From assembly GCA_934202215.1 (NCBI GenBank), contig CAKPXR010000004.1:1-58543 (forward strand): DNA of 58,543 bases, in the 5' to 3' direction. Source of the DNA: an uncultured Veillonella sp. GTDB lineage: Bacteria > Bacillota > Negativicutes > Veillonellales > Veillonellaceae. Of this stretch, positions 8,225-17,781 are shown piece by piece (the stretch's first letter is position 1; every line of letters begins with the position of its first letter). The position numbers were made by a program, and so were the translations under genes. The notes beneath the pieces were generated by a model. It was not told where the DNA came from, did no database searches, and saw only the letters and a list, made by a program, of their open reading frames with translations.

Positions 8225-9514
8225 ATGACCACTATAAAAATTGCGTTATTAGGTTTTGGTACTGTTGCACAAGGTACATTTAATTTATTGCAAGACAATG
8301 CTGAGTTAATTAGAAATCGTACAGGCGTTAATGTTGAAATTTCTAAGATTTTTGTACGTAATCCTAATAAATATAGCCACATTACGTTGCCTGAAACAGC
8401 TCAATATGTAACAAATATTGACGAAGTATTAAAAGATGATTCCATTCAAATGGTTGTAGAATTAATGGGTGGTACAACCTTTGCTAAAGATTGTGTAGAA
8501 GGTGCATTAAAGGCCAAAAAAAATGTAGTTACAGCAAATAAAGATTTATTAGCAGAATCTGGTCCTTACCTATTGGATTTAGCTAGCAAAAATGGAGTGG
8601 ATTTGCGCTTTGAGGCATCTGTATTAGGTGGTATTCCAATTATCCGTACATTATATGAGTCTTTAGCTGGTAACCGTATTACTGAGCTAATTGGTATTAT
8701 GAATGGTACAACAAACTTCATTTTAACGAAAATGTCTGAAGAAGGTTTAAGCTATCAAGATGTATTAAAGGAAGCACAAGATTTAGGTTATGCAGAGGCT
8801 GATCCTACAGCAGACGTTGAAGGTCTGGATGCAGCACGTAAATTGGCTATCCTTGCATCTATTAGTTTCAATCGTCGCATCTTCTTTGAAGATGTATCTG
8901 TAGAAGGTATTACAAGCATAGATACAGAAGACATCAAATTCGGTAAAGAGTTTGGCTATAATATTAAATTATTAGGTATTGCTAAGGAAACTAGCCAAGG
9001 TTTATCTTTAAACGTATACCCTGCATTTATTCCTACAACACATCCTTTAGCATCCGTTCGTGGCTCTTATAATGCTATTTATGTAAAAGGTAATGGTATC
9101 GATGATGTAATGTTATATGGTCGCGGTGCGGGTAGCTTGCCTACAGGTAGCTCTGTAGTATCTGATATTATGGAAGTAGCAAAAAATGTTTCATACAATG
9201 AAACAGGTCGCTTGAAACCATTCTATTATGATCAAAAAAATATTTACTCTCCCGGCAAGATTCAATCTAGCTACTACTTACGTTTAGAAGTAGATAATAA
9301 AACAGGTGTATTGGCTAAGATTTCTGCAAAACTAGCGGAACAAAAGATTTCTGTTTTATCTATCGTTCAACGAAATATGGACCCGGAAACTGCTGTTCTT
9401 GCAATTGTTACTTCTAAATGTCCTAGATCTTATATTTTAAATCTTATTGATTCTTTTAACAGCCTACGTTCTGTTAAGTCTGTTAATAGTATAATTCGTA
9501 TTATGGAAGCTTAA
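8225..9514 (+). CDS. hom: Homoserine dehydrogenase
   Basis: The product reduces aspartate semialdehyde to homoserine, the branch point toward threonine and methionine. In this 429-residue protein the nucleotide-binding GFGTVAQG lies at residues 10-17, the catalytic block GIMNGTTNFILTKM near residue 157 and EAQDLGYAEADPTADVEGLDA near 183. A C-terminal ACT domain (from about residue 350) is the usual threonine-sensing part. It is followed after three bases by thrB, so hom-thrB is one unit. The aspartate semialdehyde supplier asd is in the dap operon of this window. Confidence 0.96.
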   Translation: MTTIKIALLGFGTVAQGTFNLLQDNAELIRNRTGVNVEISKIFVRNPNKYSHITLPETAQYVTNIDEVLKDDSIQMVVELMGGTTFAKDCVEGALKAKKNVVTANKDLLAESGPYLLDLASKNGVDLRFEASVLGGIPIIRTLYESLAGNRITELIGIMNGTTNFILTKMSEEGLSYQDVLKEAQDLGYAEADPTADVEGLDAARKLAILASISFNRRIFFEDVSVEGITSIDTEDIKFGKEFGYNIKLLGIAKETSQGLSLNVYPAFIPTTHPLASVRGSYNAIYVKGNGIDDVMLYGRGAGSLPTGSSVVSDIMEVAKNVSYNETGRLKPFYYDQKNIYSPGKIQSSYYLRLEVDNKTGVLAKISAKLAEQKISVLSIVQRNMDPETAVLAIVTSKCPRSYILNLIDSFNSLRSVKSVNSIIRIMEA

Positions 9515-9517
9515 ATT

Positions 9518-10432
9518 ATGAATACCATTCGCGTACAAGTGCCTGCTACTAGTGCTAACTGTGGTCCAGGTTTTGACTGCCTAGGATTAGCATTAAATCT
9601 TTACAATATCTTTAGCTTTACACCAGATGTAAATGCAACAGAATATACATATACTTTTGAAGGATTCGGTGCCGATATTCTTCGCGCAGAAGACCCTAAA
9701 AAAAATCTTATCGGATTTGCTATGGATCAAGTTTTTGCTACTGCTCAAGAGCCGATTCAATATGGACATATTACGTCTGAAACTTTAATTCCACCATCTC
9801 GTGGACTCGGTAGTAGTAGTACAGCCATCGTAGGTGGCCTTTTATTAGCTAATGCACTAGTTAAACACCCACTTACAAAAGAAGAACTATTGGTCATTGC
9901 AAACCGTATGGAAGGTCATCCAGACAATGTAGCACCCGCTATTTTTGGTAACTTATGCTGTGCTACTGGTTTAAAATCAAAGGTATTAAATACAGTCATC
10001 TCTGTTCCATCGGAATTACATTTTGCTGTTGTGGTACCGGAGGTTATGGTATCCACAGAATATGCACGTTCCGTTTTACCTAATCATGTACCATTTAAAG
10101 AGGCTGTCCAAAATGTGAGCCATGCATCTTTATTTGTAACAAGTTTAATTACACATCAATTAAGTAATTTATCTGTTGCATTAGAGGATAATTTGCATGT
10201 ACCATATCGTAAAACATTGATTCCTCATTGTGATGCAGCCTTTGAAGCTGCTAAAGTAGCTGGAGCCTACGGTGCTACCATTAGTGGATCTGGGTCTACT
10301 TTGATTGCTTATGTCGATAAAGAACACGTACAAGCTGTAGCAGAAGCTATGGGTACTGTATTTACTTCTAATGGAATTGAAAATAAAACATACTGTTTAG
10401 AAGCCGATAGTACAGGCGCATCAATTATTTAG
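9518..10432 (+). CDS. thrB: Homoserine kinase
   Basis: A GHMP-family kinase that phosphorylates homoserine to O-phosphohomoserine. In this 304-residue protein PATSANCGPGFDCLGLAL near the N terminus and the ATP-binding loop PPSRGLGSSSTAIVGG (about residues 91-106) are diagnostic, and a GATISGSGST block lies near the C terminus. It forms an operon with hom. No thrC is present in the window. The threonine product links to the PduX-like and CobD steps encoded downstream. Confidence 0.95.
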   Translation: MNTIRVQVPATSANCGPGFDCLGLALNLYNIFSFTPDVNATEYTYTFEGFGADILRAEDPKKNLIGFAMDQVFATAQEPIQYGHITSETLIPPSRGLGSSSTAIVGGLLLANALVKHPLTKEELLVIANRMEGHPDNVAPAIFGNLCCATGLKSKVLNTVISVPSELHFAVVVPEVMVSTEYARSVLPNHVPFKEAVQNVSHASLFVTSLITHQLSNLSVALEDNLHVPYRKTLIPHCDAAFEAAKVAGAYGATISGSGSTLIAYVDKEHVQAVAEAMGTVFTSNGIENKTYCLEADSTGASII

Positions 10433-10439
10433 TTTGTGG

Positions 10440-10477
10440 TATAATTATAGTGTTAGGCATAGTCCATAACTATAATT
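10440..10477 (+). promoter_or_regulatory. Candidate htpX promoter with an inverted repeat
   Basis: A consensus TATAAT lies at 10440-10445, but no good -35 is visible. AATTATAGT (10443-10451) and its exact complement ACTATAATT (10469-10477) flank a 17-base spacer just before the GGAGG of htpX, so the repeat is a possible operator or leader hairpin. Confidence 0.4.
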
Positions 10478-10487
10478 GGAGGAAACT

Positions 10488-11363
10488 ATGAACAATATGA
10501 AAACAACGCTATTATTAGCGACTCTAACGGCCATTATGGTGGTCTTAGGTGATATGATTGGTGGCAGAAGTGGTATGATGATTATGTTTGTTATATCCAT
10601 GGGCATGAATTTTATGTCTTATTGGTTTAGCGACAAAATCGTTTTAGCACAATACAATGCACAACAAGTTACTGCGCAATCTAATCCAAAACTATATGGA
10701 ATGGTAGAACGTTTGGCTAAAAATGGTAAGTTACCAATGCCAAAGGTATATATTATTCCAAGTGATGTACCTAATGCGTTTGCTACAGGTAGAAGTCCTA
10801 GTCATGCAGCGGTTGCTGTTACAGAAGGGATTCAACGTCTATTAACTGATGATGAACTAGAAGGTGTTTTGGGACACGAATTAACACATGTTAAAAATCG
10901 TGATACCTTAATTAGCACGATTGCTGCCATGATGGCAGGCGCCATTTCTATGATTGCCCAAGTGCTTCAATTCTCTGCGATCTTTGGTCGCTCCGATGAC
11001 CGCGAAGATTCTAATCCGTTAGCCCTTATAGGTGTAATCATCATTGCACCTATTGCGGCAGGTCTCATTCAGATGAGTATCTCTCGAGCACGCGAATTCT
11101 TAGCTGATGAAGGGGGCGGAGAAATGTGTCGAAATCCTTTGGCTTTAGCATCTGCCCTTGCTAAAATTGACTACTATTCAAAACATGGTGCATTGCCAAA
11201 TGCAACTAATGCAACGGCCCATATGTTTATCATCAACCCTATGGTTGGTATTGGTGAAAGCTTGAGCAATCTTTTTAGTACACATCCTCGTACAGAGGAA
11301 CGTATTGCAAAATTGAAACAACAAGCAATGAATCCTAAATATAAAGAGAATGCATTATTTTAA
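10488..11363 (+). CDS. htpX: HtpX membrane zinc metalloprotease
   Basis: An M48-family protease that degrades damaged membrane proteins, with its active site on the cytoplasmic face. In this 291-residue protein two N-terminal helices (about 7-45) precede the zinc site [11 protein letters not shown] with H130, E131 and H134. Two more hydrophobic segments follow (about 148-200), and then REFLADEGG, which supplies the third zinc ligand. The start is the ATG at 10488 with GGAGG six bases before it; a TTG at 10476 overlaps that RBS and is rejected. The gene has its own possible promoter. Confidence 0.93.
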   Translation: MNNMKTTLLLATLTAIMVVLGDMIGGRSGMMIMFVISMGMNFMSYWFSDKIVLAQYNAQQVTAQSNPKLYGMVERLAKNGKLPMPKVYIIPSDVPNAFATGRSPSHAAVAVTEGIQRLLTDDELEGVLGHELTHVKNRDTLISTIAAMMAGAISMIAQVLQFSAIFGRSDDREDSNPLALIGVIIIAPIAAGLIQMSISRAREFLADEGGGEMCRNPLALASALAKIDYYSKHGALPNATNATAHMFIINPMVGIGESLSNLFSTHPRTEERIAKLKQQAMNPKYKENALF

Positions 11364-11385
11364 TTAATATCTACAGGAGGATATC

Positions 11386-11793
11386 ATGCAAGAAACATTA
11401 GTTTTAATCAAACCAGATGCAGTTAAGCGTCAATTAAGTGGTGAAATCCTTAGCCGTTATGAACGTAAAGGTCTTGTAATTAAAGCATTAAAACTTTTAC
11501 AAGTACCTCGTGAATTAGCTGAAGAGCATTATGCTGAGCATAAAGAAAAACCATTTTTTGGTGAATTAGTAGATTTTATCACATCTGGTCCAGTTCTTGC
11601 TTTCGTATTGGCCGGAGATAATGTTATCGTATCCGTACGTGCGTTAAACGGTGCAACAAATCCTGTAGATGCTGCCCCTGGTAGTATTCGTGGTGACTAT
11701 GCCTTAACAATGGATGCCAATGTAGTGCATGCTTCTGACTCTCCAGAGGCTGCTGCTCGTGAAATTCATCTTTGGTTCCCAGAATATAAATAA
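11386..11793 (+). CDS. ndk: Nucleoside diphosphate kinase
   Basis: The enzyme exchanges terminal phosphates between nucleoside tri- and diphosphates. In this 135-residue protein [12 protein letters not shown] at the N terminus and the active-site block [12 protein letters not shown], with the phospho-accepting H115, are standard. GGAGGATATC precedes the ATG. The gene lies between htpX and pduO in the same direction. Confidence 0.96.
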   Translation: MQETLVLIKPDAVKRQLSGEILSRYERKGLVIKALKLLQVPRELAEEHYAEHKEKPFFGELVDFITSGPVLAFVLAGDNVIVSVRALNGATNPVDAAPGSIRGDYALTMDANVVHASDSPEAAAREIHLWFPEYK

Positions 11794-11858
11794 TCTCAAG
11801 GTTGAGATTCTGTAGCTTTTCTTTCTACATTTATGTACATCTATAGGAGGTAATACAT

Positions 11859-12374
11859 ATGGCAAGTAGTGTTTACACTAAAACAGGTGATGCTGGTACA
11901 ACTGGTTTATATACCGGTGAACGAGTACCTAAATCCTCTTTACGCGTAGAAGCTTATGGTACAATCGATGAATTACAAGCATTTTTAGGCTTGGCTCGTT
12001 CCTATGCTGAAAATCCACGTGTTGCTACTGAATTATATGATATTGAGCGCAACTTATGGACTTTAATGGCTGATATTGCTAGCTTAAATACGGCTTCAGT
12101 AATTACAGAACAACATGTTAAACATTTAGAAAAGGTGATTGATCGTTTTGATGAAAAGCTTGAGCCTTTATCTAATTTCGTAATTCCTGGTGAGAAACAA
12201 TCTTCAGCATACTTACATGTAGCTAGAACGATTACTCGTCGTGCTGAACGTGATTTATGGCGTGTATTAGATGCTGGTGAAAGTGTTCACGAATCTAATT
12301 TAAAATATTTAAACCGTCTATCCGATCTTTGCTTTATCATGTGTCGTGTAGAAGAGGAAATTGGAGCTGAATAA
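11859..12374 (+). CDS. pduO: PduO-type ATP:cob(I)alamin adenosyltransferase
   Basis: It transfers the adenosyl group of ATP to cob(I)alamin to form adenosylcobalamin or its precursors. This 171-residue protein shows the PduO-type N-terminal ATP loop YTKTGDAGTTGLYTGERV, EAYGTIDELQAFLGLA, and the C-terminal RRAERDLWRV with LKYLNRLSDLCFIMCR. Its place just before the cobU-cobC run fits this role. GGAGGTAAT precedes the ATG. A strong terminator follows, so the cobalamin run downstream is transcribed separately. Confidence 0.92.
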   Translation: MASSVYTKTGDAGTTGLYTGERVPKSSLRVEAYGTIDELQAFLGLARSYAENPRVATELYDIERNLWTLMADIASLNTASVITEQHVKHLEKVIDRFDEKLEPLSNFVIPGEKQSSAYLHVARTITRRAERDLWRVLDAGESVHESNLKYLNRLSDLCFIMCRVEEEIGAE

Positions 12375-12378
12375 ACAA

Positions 12379-12407
12379 AAAAAGCTATGTATTTTACATA
12401 GCTTTTT
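12379..12407 (+). terminator. Bidirectional intrinsic terminator after pduO
   Basis: Arms of 13 bases (AAAAAGCTATGTA and complement) flank a three-base loop with U-tracts on both strands. It serves pduO and the convergent gene at 12422. Confidence 0.88.
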
Positions 12408-12421
12408 GCTCGTTATTGACC

Positions 12422-12757
12422 TTATTGTGAAATTGTTTGGTTTAACACATCATGAGGACTTGGATAGTAGAAGAAAATATGAGGAATTTCATAGCGGAAT
12501 TTTTCTCTTAACAAATCAGAGAGAGTTGTTTCAAAGTTTATAATTTTATCAGCTCCGAAATCAAAATCTTCTACTAAAACCAATAATTGTGGCTCTACTT
12601 GTGGCGCATTTTTCGGTAATGCTTCTGGTGGTAGTGGAACATTAACTACTACACGGGCTGTACCGATATATTTGCCTTGTCCATCGTCGATAGCAACACG
12701 ATAAGTATTATCCCATAAAGTAGCCATCATTTTAAGTTTCATATTCATAATTTCCAT
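12422..12757 (-). CDS. Conserved-looking protein of unknown function
   Basis: I do not recognise this 111-residue protein. It is soluble, with an N-terminal basic stretch, a central VVVNVPLPPEALP segment and an acidic LLVLVEDFDFGAD segment, and it ends in a tyrosine- and phenylalanine-rich HIFFYYPSP motif. AAGGAGCGAT lies eight bases before the ATG at 12757. Together with a dedicated terminator this supports a real gene. It faces pduO and is divergent from cobU, so it sits inside the cobalamin neighbourhood without a visible link to it. Confidence 0.7.
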   Translation of the reverse strand: MEIMNMKLKMMATLWDNTYRVAIDDGQGKYIGTARVVVNVPLPPEALPKNAPQVEPQLLVLVEDFDFGADKIINFETTLSDLLREKFRYEIPHIFFYYPSPHDVLNQTISQ

Positions 12758-12820
12758 AGTATCGCTCCTTTGTTATACTTATAATGATACTGAAATTATA
12801 AATTCTTGTATAGGTGCATT

Positions 12821-13399
12821 ATGAAATCCCAAATTATACTGTGTTCCGGTGGAGCACGCAGTGGAAAAAGTGAATTTGCAGAACGTTTAGCCCTTTCTAC
12901 TGAAGGTCGTAAAGCTTATGTAGCAACAGGACAAGCGTTTGACGAAGAAATGATTGATCGTATAAAGAAACATCAAGAACGACGTGGCGACATATGGACA
13001 AATTTTGAAGTACCATTACATTTAGCTAAAGAATGGGAAAATATTAGCCAATCTGCTGATGTAATTCTTATAGATTGTTTAACTATGTTTACTACGAATC
13101 ATATGATGGCACATGGCTCTATACAAGGGCAACAAGATGCTAATGACTTGGAAGAGGCTGTACTTTCAGAATTAGAATTATTATTAAAATTAATTTCATC
13201 AAGTAATGGAAAAACAGTTATTTTTGTAACCAATGAAATTGGGCTTGGTATTGTACCAGATAATAAGCTAGCTAGATATTTTAGAGATATTGCAGGCCGT
13301 GTTAATCAGACAGTTGCGACTGTAGCTAATAAATTATACTTAACTATTAGTGGTGTTACCATTGAATTAAAATCTCAGGAGGTTCATATAAATGGCTAA
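12821..13399 (+). CDS. cobU: Adenosylcobinamide kinase / GTP:cobinamide-phosphate guanylyltransferase
   Basis: This bifunctional enzyme phosphorylates adenosylcobinamide and then attaches GMP to give AdoCbi-GDP, the activated acceptor for the lower ligand. In this 192-residue protein the P-loop GGARSGKSEFAE is near residue 10, IKKHQERRGDIW near 48 carries the guanylylated histidine, and VTNEIGLGIVP is near 148. The ATG at 12821 follows AGGTG; an upstream in-frame TTG at 12806 is rejected. It overlaps cbiP by eight bases. Confidence 0.94.
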   Translation: MKSQIILCSGGARSGKSEFAERLALSTEGRKAYVATGQAFDEEMIDRIKKHQERRGDIWTNFEVPLHLAKEWENISQSADVILIDCLTMFTTNHMMAHGSIQGQQDANDLEEAVLSELELLLKLISSSNGKTVIFVTNEIGLGIVPDNKLARYFRDIAGRVNQTVATVANKLYLTISGVTIELKSQEVHING

Positions 13400-14909
13400 A
13401 AAAATTATGTTCCAAGGAACAAGTTCCAATGTAGGTAAAAGTATTTTATGTACTGCATTATGCCGCATTTTCTATAGAAAAGGTTTTAAAACTGTTCCTT
13501 TTAAAGCTCAAAATATGGCCCTCAATTCGTATGTAACTAAATGGGGGGATGAAATTGGACGTGCTCAAGTAGCCCAAGCGGAGGCTGCAGGCATAGATCC
13601 AATTGTTCAAATGAACCCTGTTTTATTAAAACCTACAGGTAATCAATCCTCTCAAGTCGTATTAATGGGTAAGCCGGTTGGCGTCTATAGTGCTAAAGAA
13701 TACCATACAAAATATTCTTTAACAGCCCTTGATAAAGTAAAAGAATCTATCGACTTCCTAGATTCTAACTTTGATATGATGGTTATTGAAGGTGCTGGTA
13801 GTCCTGCAGAAGTAAATCTCAAAGCAAATGATATCGTAAATATGCGCATTGCTAAGATGACGCAAGCCCCTGTATATCTCATTGCTGATATCGACCGTGG
13901 TGGTGCTATTGCATCTATCGTTGGTACCTTAGAATTATTAGAACCTGAAGAGCGGGATCTTATTAAAGGTATTGTTATCAATAAATTCCGTGGCGATATT
14001 AAATTATTAGATCCTGCACTTACATTCATCGAAGAAAAAACAAGTAAAAAGGTAGTAGGTGTTATCCCTGCCATTGAAAACCTCGATATCGATGAAGAGG
14101 ACTCTGTGGCGCTAGAAAATAAACGCAATAGCGGTGCTAAAGAAATTCAAGTAGTAGTTATGCAAACACCTAAAATTTCTAATTTTACCGACTTTGATGC
14201 ATTAAATTATGAACCTGATGTATCTGTTCGTTTTGTGGGCCCTGGAGATGTTATTGGCAAGCCGGACTTAATCATTTTACCTGGTTCCAAGAATACACTT
14301 GCAGATCTTACATATCTTCGTAATTCTGGTTTTGCTGATGAAATTAAGCAGCTTGCTGAACAAGGCACTCCAGTTATCGGTGTATGTGGTGGCAATCAAA
14401 TGTTAGGTAAAACAATACATGATCCGCATCATATGGAAGGGGATATTGAAGAAGTTGAAGGCCTTGGTTTAGTAGATTCCTCCACCACAATGAAGGATCA
14501 AAAAACTACACACCAAGTAGAATTTAATGTATCTAACCTTCAGTTTTTAAATGGTACATTTACAGGTGAAAAATTAGTAGGCTATGAGATTCATATGGGG
14601 GATACTACACCATTAGTAGATACCGTCAGCCGTTGTTTCACTATTACGAGCCGCAGTGAAGAGGCGGTTAATGTAATTGATGGCTTTATCGATGGCAATC
14701 ATCAAATAATGGGCACATATATTCACGGTGTATTTGATAATGATGAATTTAGACGTTTTATTATCAATCAGTTACGCGAACGTAAGGGTTTAGAACCATT
14801 AGATGTAGTATTCCATTATTTTGATCACAAAAATGCAGCTTACAATAGGTTAGCTGACATTGTAGAAGAACACTTAGATATGGATTATATTATGTCTACC
14901 TTGGGTTAG
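13392..14909 (+). CDS. cbiP: Cobyric acid synthase (amidase)
   Basis: It amidates side chains b, d, e and g of adenosylcobyrinic acid a,c-diamide using glutamine and ATP. In this 505-residue protein the N-terminal ATP domain begins GTSSNVGKSIL, followed by FKAQNMALNSYVT and IEGAGSPAEVNL. The C-terminal glutamine amidotransferase domain carries the catalytic cysteine in VIGVCGGNQMLG and the histidine in GTYIHGVFDN. It is also known as cobQ. It overlaps cobU and is followed after 12 bases by cbiB. Confidence 0.95.
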   Translation: MAKKIMFQGTSSNVGKSILCTALCRIFYRKGFKTVPFKAQNMALNSYVTKWGDEIGRAQVAQAEAAGIDPIVQMNPVLLKPTGNQSSQVVLMGKPVGVYSAKEYHTKYSLTALDKVKESIDFLDSNFDMMVIEGAGSPAEVNLKANDIVNMRIAKMTQAPVYLIADIDRGGAIASIVGTLELLEPEERDLIKGIVINKFRGDIKLLDPALTFIEEKTSKKVVGVIPAIENLDIDEEDSVALENKRNSGAKEIQVVVMQTPKISNFTDFDALNYEPDVSVRFVGPGDVIGKPDLIILPGSKNTLADLTYLRNSGFADEIKQLAEQGTPVIGVCGGNQMLGKTIHDPHHMEGDIEEVEGLGLVDSSTTMKDQKTTHQVEFNVSNLQFLNGTFTGEKLVGYEIHMGDTTPLVDTVSRCFTITSRSEEAVNVIDGFIDGNHQIMGTYIHGVFDNDEFRRFIINQLRERKGLEPLDVVFHYFDHKNAAYNRLADIVEEHLDMDYIMSTLG

Positions 14910-14921
14910 TAGGGGAGATGT

Positions 14922-15914
14922 ATGGAACATTTAACAATATTGCATTGGTTTACAAAGTATAGCTTTCTATGTATTCCAATCTTAGCATTTATATTGGATT
15001 TGCTCGTTGGAGATCCTAATAGTAAATACCATCCTGTGGCTATAATTGGCCGTATCATATCTTTTTTCGAGGCAGTTCTATATAAAGATACTGATAATGA
15101 TACAAAAAAACTATGGTACGGCGGTATTGCAGTAGGTTTAATCCTTGTTTCTGTATATATTATAGTGTCTTTGATTCTTTGGCTTGGTGGCGTAGTTGAT
15201 GAATGGGCAGAATATGCTCTTGAAGTAATTATTCTGTACATTGCTATATCTCCACGCTCACTAGCTGGTGCGGGCTTTACTATTAGCCAATTAATTAAAC
15301 AAGATAATATTGAAGAAGCTCGCAAGCGATTATCTTGGATTGTAGGGCGGGATACAGCAGAATTAGATGAAAGTGAAATTACACGAGCTACTGTAGAGAC
15401 CATTGCAGAAAATACAGTAGATGGCATTATTGCGCCTTTATTTTTCTTCATCATTGGCGGTCCAATGGGGGCAATTTTATATAGAACTGCCAATACTATG
15501 GACTCTATGCTGGGCTATAAAAATCAAAAGTATATGTACTTTGGTCGTGTAGCTGCCCGCTTTGATGATATACTGAACTGGATTCCTGCACGAATTACCT
15601 TTATATTATTAATTATTTCTGCATTCTTTTTACGCTTTGACGCAAAGAAAGCTCTCCAAATTGGCTTGCGTGATGCTAATAAGCATCCTAGTCCTAATGG
15701 CGGCTATGCAGAAGCACCAGTAGCAGGGGCTTTACATATTCGTTTAGGTGGTTACAATCAATATTTCAAGAAAATGACATTCCGTGAATATATGGGAGAT
15801 CCTATTGAAAAATTAAATCGCAACCATATTACTCGAACAATTTATATGATGTATTTTACGACTATACTAATGGTTATTATTAGTACAGCCATTACTTATG
15901 GGATGAATGTATAA
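14922..15914 (+). CDS. cbiB: Adenosylcobinamide-phosphate synthase
   Basis: This membrane enzyme joins cobyric acid to aminopropanol phosphate (or the threonine-derived equivalent) and so forms the arm that carries the lower ligand. The 330-residue protein has about five hydrophobic segments, LDLLVGDPNSKYHPVAIIG near residue 25 and the signature PSPNGGYAEAPVAGAL near residue 250. The next gene starts on its last base, so translation is coupled. A long open frame on the other strand (14906-15493) is a shadow. Confidence 0.94.
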   Translation: MEHLTILHWFTKYSFLCIPILAFILDLLVGDPNSKYHPVAIIGRIISFFEAVLYKDTDNDTKKLWYGGIAVGLILVSVYIIVSLILWLGGVVDEWAEYALEVIILYIAISPRSLAGAGFTISQLIKQDNIEEARKRLSWIVGRDTAELDESEITRATVETIAENTVDGIIAPLFFFIIGGPMGAILYRTANTMDSMLGYKNQKYMYFGRVAARFDDILNWIPARITFILLIISAFFLRFDAKKALQIGLRDANKHPSPNGGYAEAPVAGALHIRLGGYNQYFKKMTFREYMGDPIEKLNRNHITRTIYMMYFTTILMVIISTAITYGMNV

Positions 15915-16807
15915 TGACACCTTTTTTCATAGCACTACAGTTTTTAACACGTTTAAAGATAGTTAATCAAACAGAATGGTCTGTAGAGGATTTTGGTAAA
16001 TCTGTTGTAGCCTTTCCTTATGTGGGTCTGATCATTGGCCTTATTTTAGCATTACTGTACGGAATATTATCACCATTTATACCATTAGTTCCGTTGATGT
16101 TAATAATCGTTGTAGCGGAATTCTTAATTACAGGTGGTCTCCATGCAGATGGTTTAATGGACACAAGTGATGGTCTATTTTCAGGACGGGAACGGGAACG
16201 TAAGCTAGAAATTATGAAAGATAGCCGTATAGGCTCTTTTGGTGTTGTTGCTTTTGTATTTGTTACACTTTTAAAATGGCAATTATTAACAGCAATTCCA
16301 ACAGCAGAATTTATTCCTATGGCATTGATTATGATGCCATTAATGAGCCGTTGGTCCCTTGTATTGAGCATCCGGGCTTATCCATATGCGAGAAAAGAGG
16401 GAATGGGTGCTGCATTTGCTAATTTAGCACCTAAACATGTTATTACTTACAATACACTTTCAACTTTCTTTATGCCTATTGTAATCCTAGTAATTGGCGT
16501 AATCTTATACACCCTTTTATATGGTGCATATGCTGTCTTTTCTATAGCTGATGTAGGATATGTTGTAGGATTAGGTGTATTAGTGTATGCTACATTAGGC
16601 ATTTTCCAAATCAATATTATTAGTATGATAATTACTTATATTATCAATCGTTTGCTCAATCGTTATATTGTTAAGCAATTAGGTGGGACTACAGGTGATA
16701 CATATGGATTTGTTGTAGAAGTTACAGAAGTGATTTTACTCTTTGTATATATCGTTATTTTATCCATTTTATCTGCTACAGTTGCGTATAACACTACTAT
16801 GTTTTAA
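15914..16807 (+). CDS. cobS: Adenosylcobinamide-GDP ribazoletransferase (cobalamin synthase)
   Basis: This integral membrane enzyme joins AdoCbi-GDP to alpha-ribazole (phosphate), the last assembly step of adenosylcobalamin. In this 297-residue protein the motif GGLHADGLMDTSDGLFSGR (about residues 74-92) with its conserved aspartates is diagnostic. At least six hydrophobic helices follow, and GGTTGDTYGFVVE lies near the end. It overlaps cbiB by one base. Confidence 0.94.
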   Translation: MTPFFIALQFLTRLKIVNQTEWSVEDFGKSVVAFPYVGLIIGLILALLYGILSPFIPLVPLMLIIVVAEFLITGGLHADGLMDTSDGLFSGRERERKLEIMKDSRIGSFGVVAFVFVTLLKWQLLTAIPTAEFIPMALIMMPLMSRWSLVLSIRAYPYARKEGMGAAFANLAPKHVITYNTLSTFFMPIVILVIGVILYTLLYGAYAVFSIADVGYVVGLGVLVYATLGIFQINIISMIITYIINRLLNRYIVKQLGGTTGDTYGFVVEVTEVILLFVYIVILSILSATVAYNTTMF

Positions 16808-16872
16808 TCATCATATTCCGATGAATTCGTTATAATAATTACTATTTCTATTTGATGTGAAAGGAGTTTAAT

Positions 16873-17757
16873 GTGACCTATTATGTAAGAGCCCCAGGTA
16901 CATGTGGGGAATTTCTACAAGGTTCTATTAATGGCCAGTCATTCTTAGTGACCTGCCCCATTAATCGTTACTCCTACGCATTAAGTAATGTAGTACATCC
17001 ATTTTCAAAACAGTGTTGTGCATTACAACCTAAATCTGCTAAGGCAAGACAATTAGTACAACGTTTATTACAAAAAAATAATAAAAATCAATCTTGTCCA
17101 CCTGTATATGTACGTTCTGATATTATACAAGGCAAAGGAATGGCCTCCAGTTCTGCGGATATTTCTGTTACTGCTATGGCAACAGCATTGGCAATGAATT
17201 ATGATCTATCACTAAAGGAATTGGAGCAAATTTGCTTATCAGTAGAGCCTACAGATGCTTCTTTTTATCAAGGTGTAACTCAATTTGATTATATTAAGGG
17301 GACCATTTCTCAACCACTAGGTATGTGTCCTCCATTAAAAATCCTTGTATTTGATGAAGGTGGCAGTATAGATACGATTTCTTTTAATCTACAAGTAGAT
17401 TTACAAACTAAGATTTTAGAAAAAGAATCAATTATAGAAGAGTCACTTGATCTATTCAAACGGGGATTGAATACACATGATATAAATTTAATAGGTCAAG
17501 CAGCTACATTAAGTGCCTTTGGTAATCAACGTATATTGTATAAACCGAATTTATATGATTTTCATGATATTGGTAATTACTACAATAGCGTTGGTACAAT
17601 CATAGCTCATAGTGGTACCATTATGGGCCTTTTATTTCCCGTAGATTATGGGCGAATCGATGATTGTAAACAAGAGATTATGCGTAAATTACCACAGTTA
17701 TCCTATGTGGATACTGTAGAAACAACCAATGAAGGATTGACCTATATTAAACGATAA
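16873..17757 (+). CDS. pduX: GHMP kinase, probable L-threonine kinase (PduX-like)
   Basis: A 294-residue GHMP-superfamily kinase with the N-terminal RAPGTCGEFLQGSING block and the ATP loop GKGMASSSADISVTA (near residue 94), as in PduX. PduX makes O-phospho-L-threonine from threonine and ATP. That product is the substrate of CobD, the next gene, so context strongly supports the call. The start codon is GTG with AAAGGAG eight bases upstream. Another small-molecule GHMP kinase cannot be excluded on sequence alone. Confidence 0.82.
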   Translation: MTYYVRAPGTCGEFLQGSINGQSFLVTCPINRYSYALSNVVHPFSKQCCALQPKSAKARQLVQRLLQKNNKNQSCPPVYVRSDIIQGKGMASSSADISVTAMATALAMNYDLSLKELEQICLSVEPTDASFYQGVTQFDYIKGTISQPLGMCPPLKILVFDEGGSIDTISFNLQVDLQTKILEKESIIEESLDLFKRGLNTHDINLIGQAATLSAFGNQRILYKPNLYDFHDIGNYYNSVGTIIAHSGTIMGLLFPVDYGRIDDCKQEIMRKLPQLSYVDTVETTNEGLTYIKR

Positions 17758-17781
17758 TATATTTAATAGAAAGAGAATCAA

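Noticed and set aside
11794..12820. A cobalamin riboswitch for the cobalamin genes
   Set aside because: The gaps before pduO (65 bases) and cobU (63 bases) are too short, and no B12-box sequence is seen.
14906..15493. A 195-codon frame opposite cbiB
   Set aside because: It lies fully antisense to a well-recognised gene, has no RBS and shows no recognisable motif, so it is a shadow.
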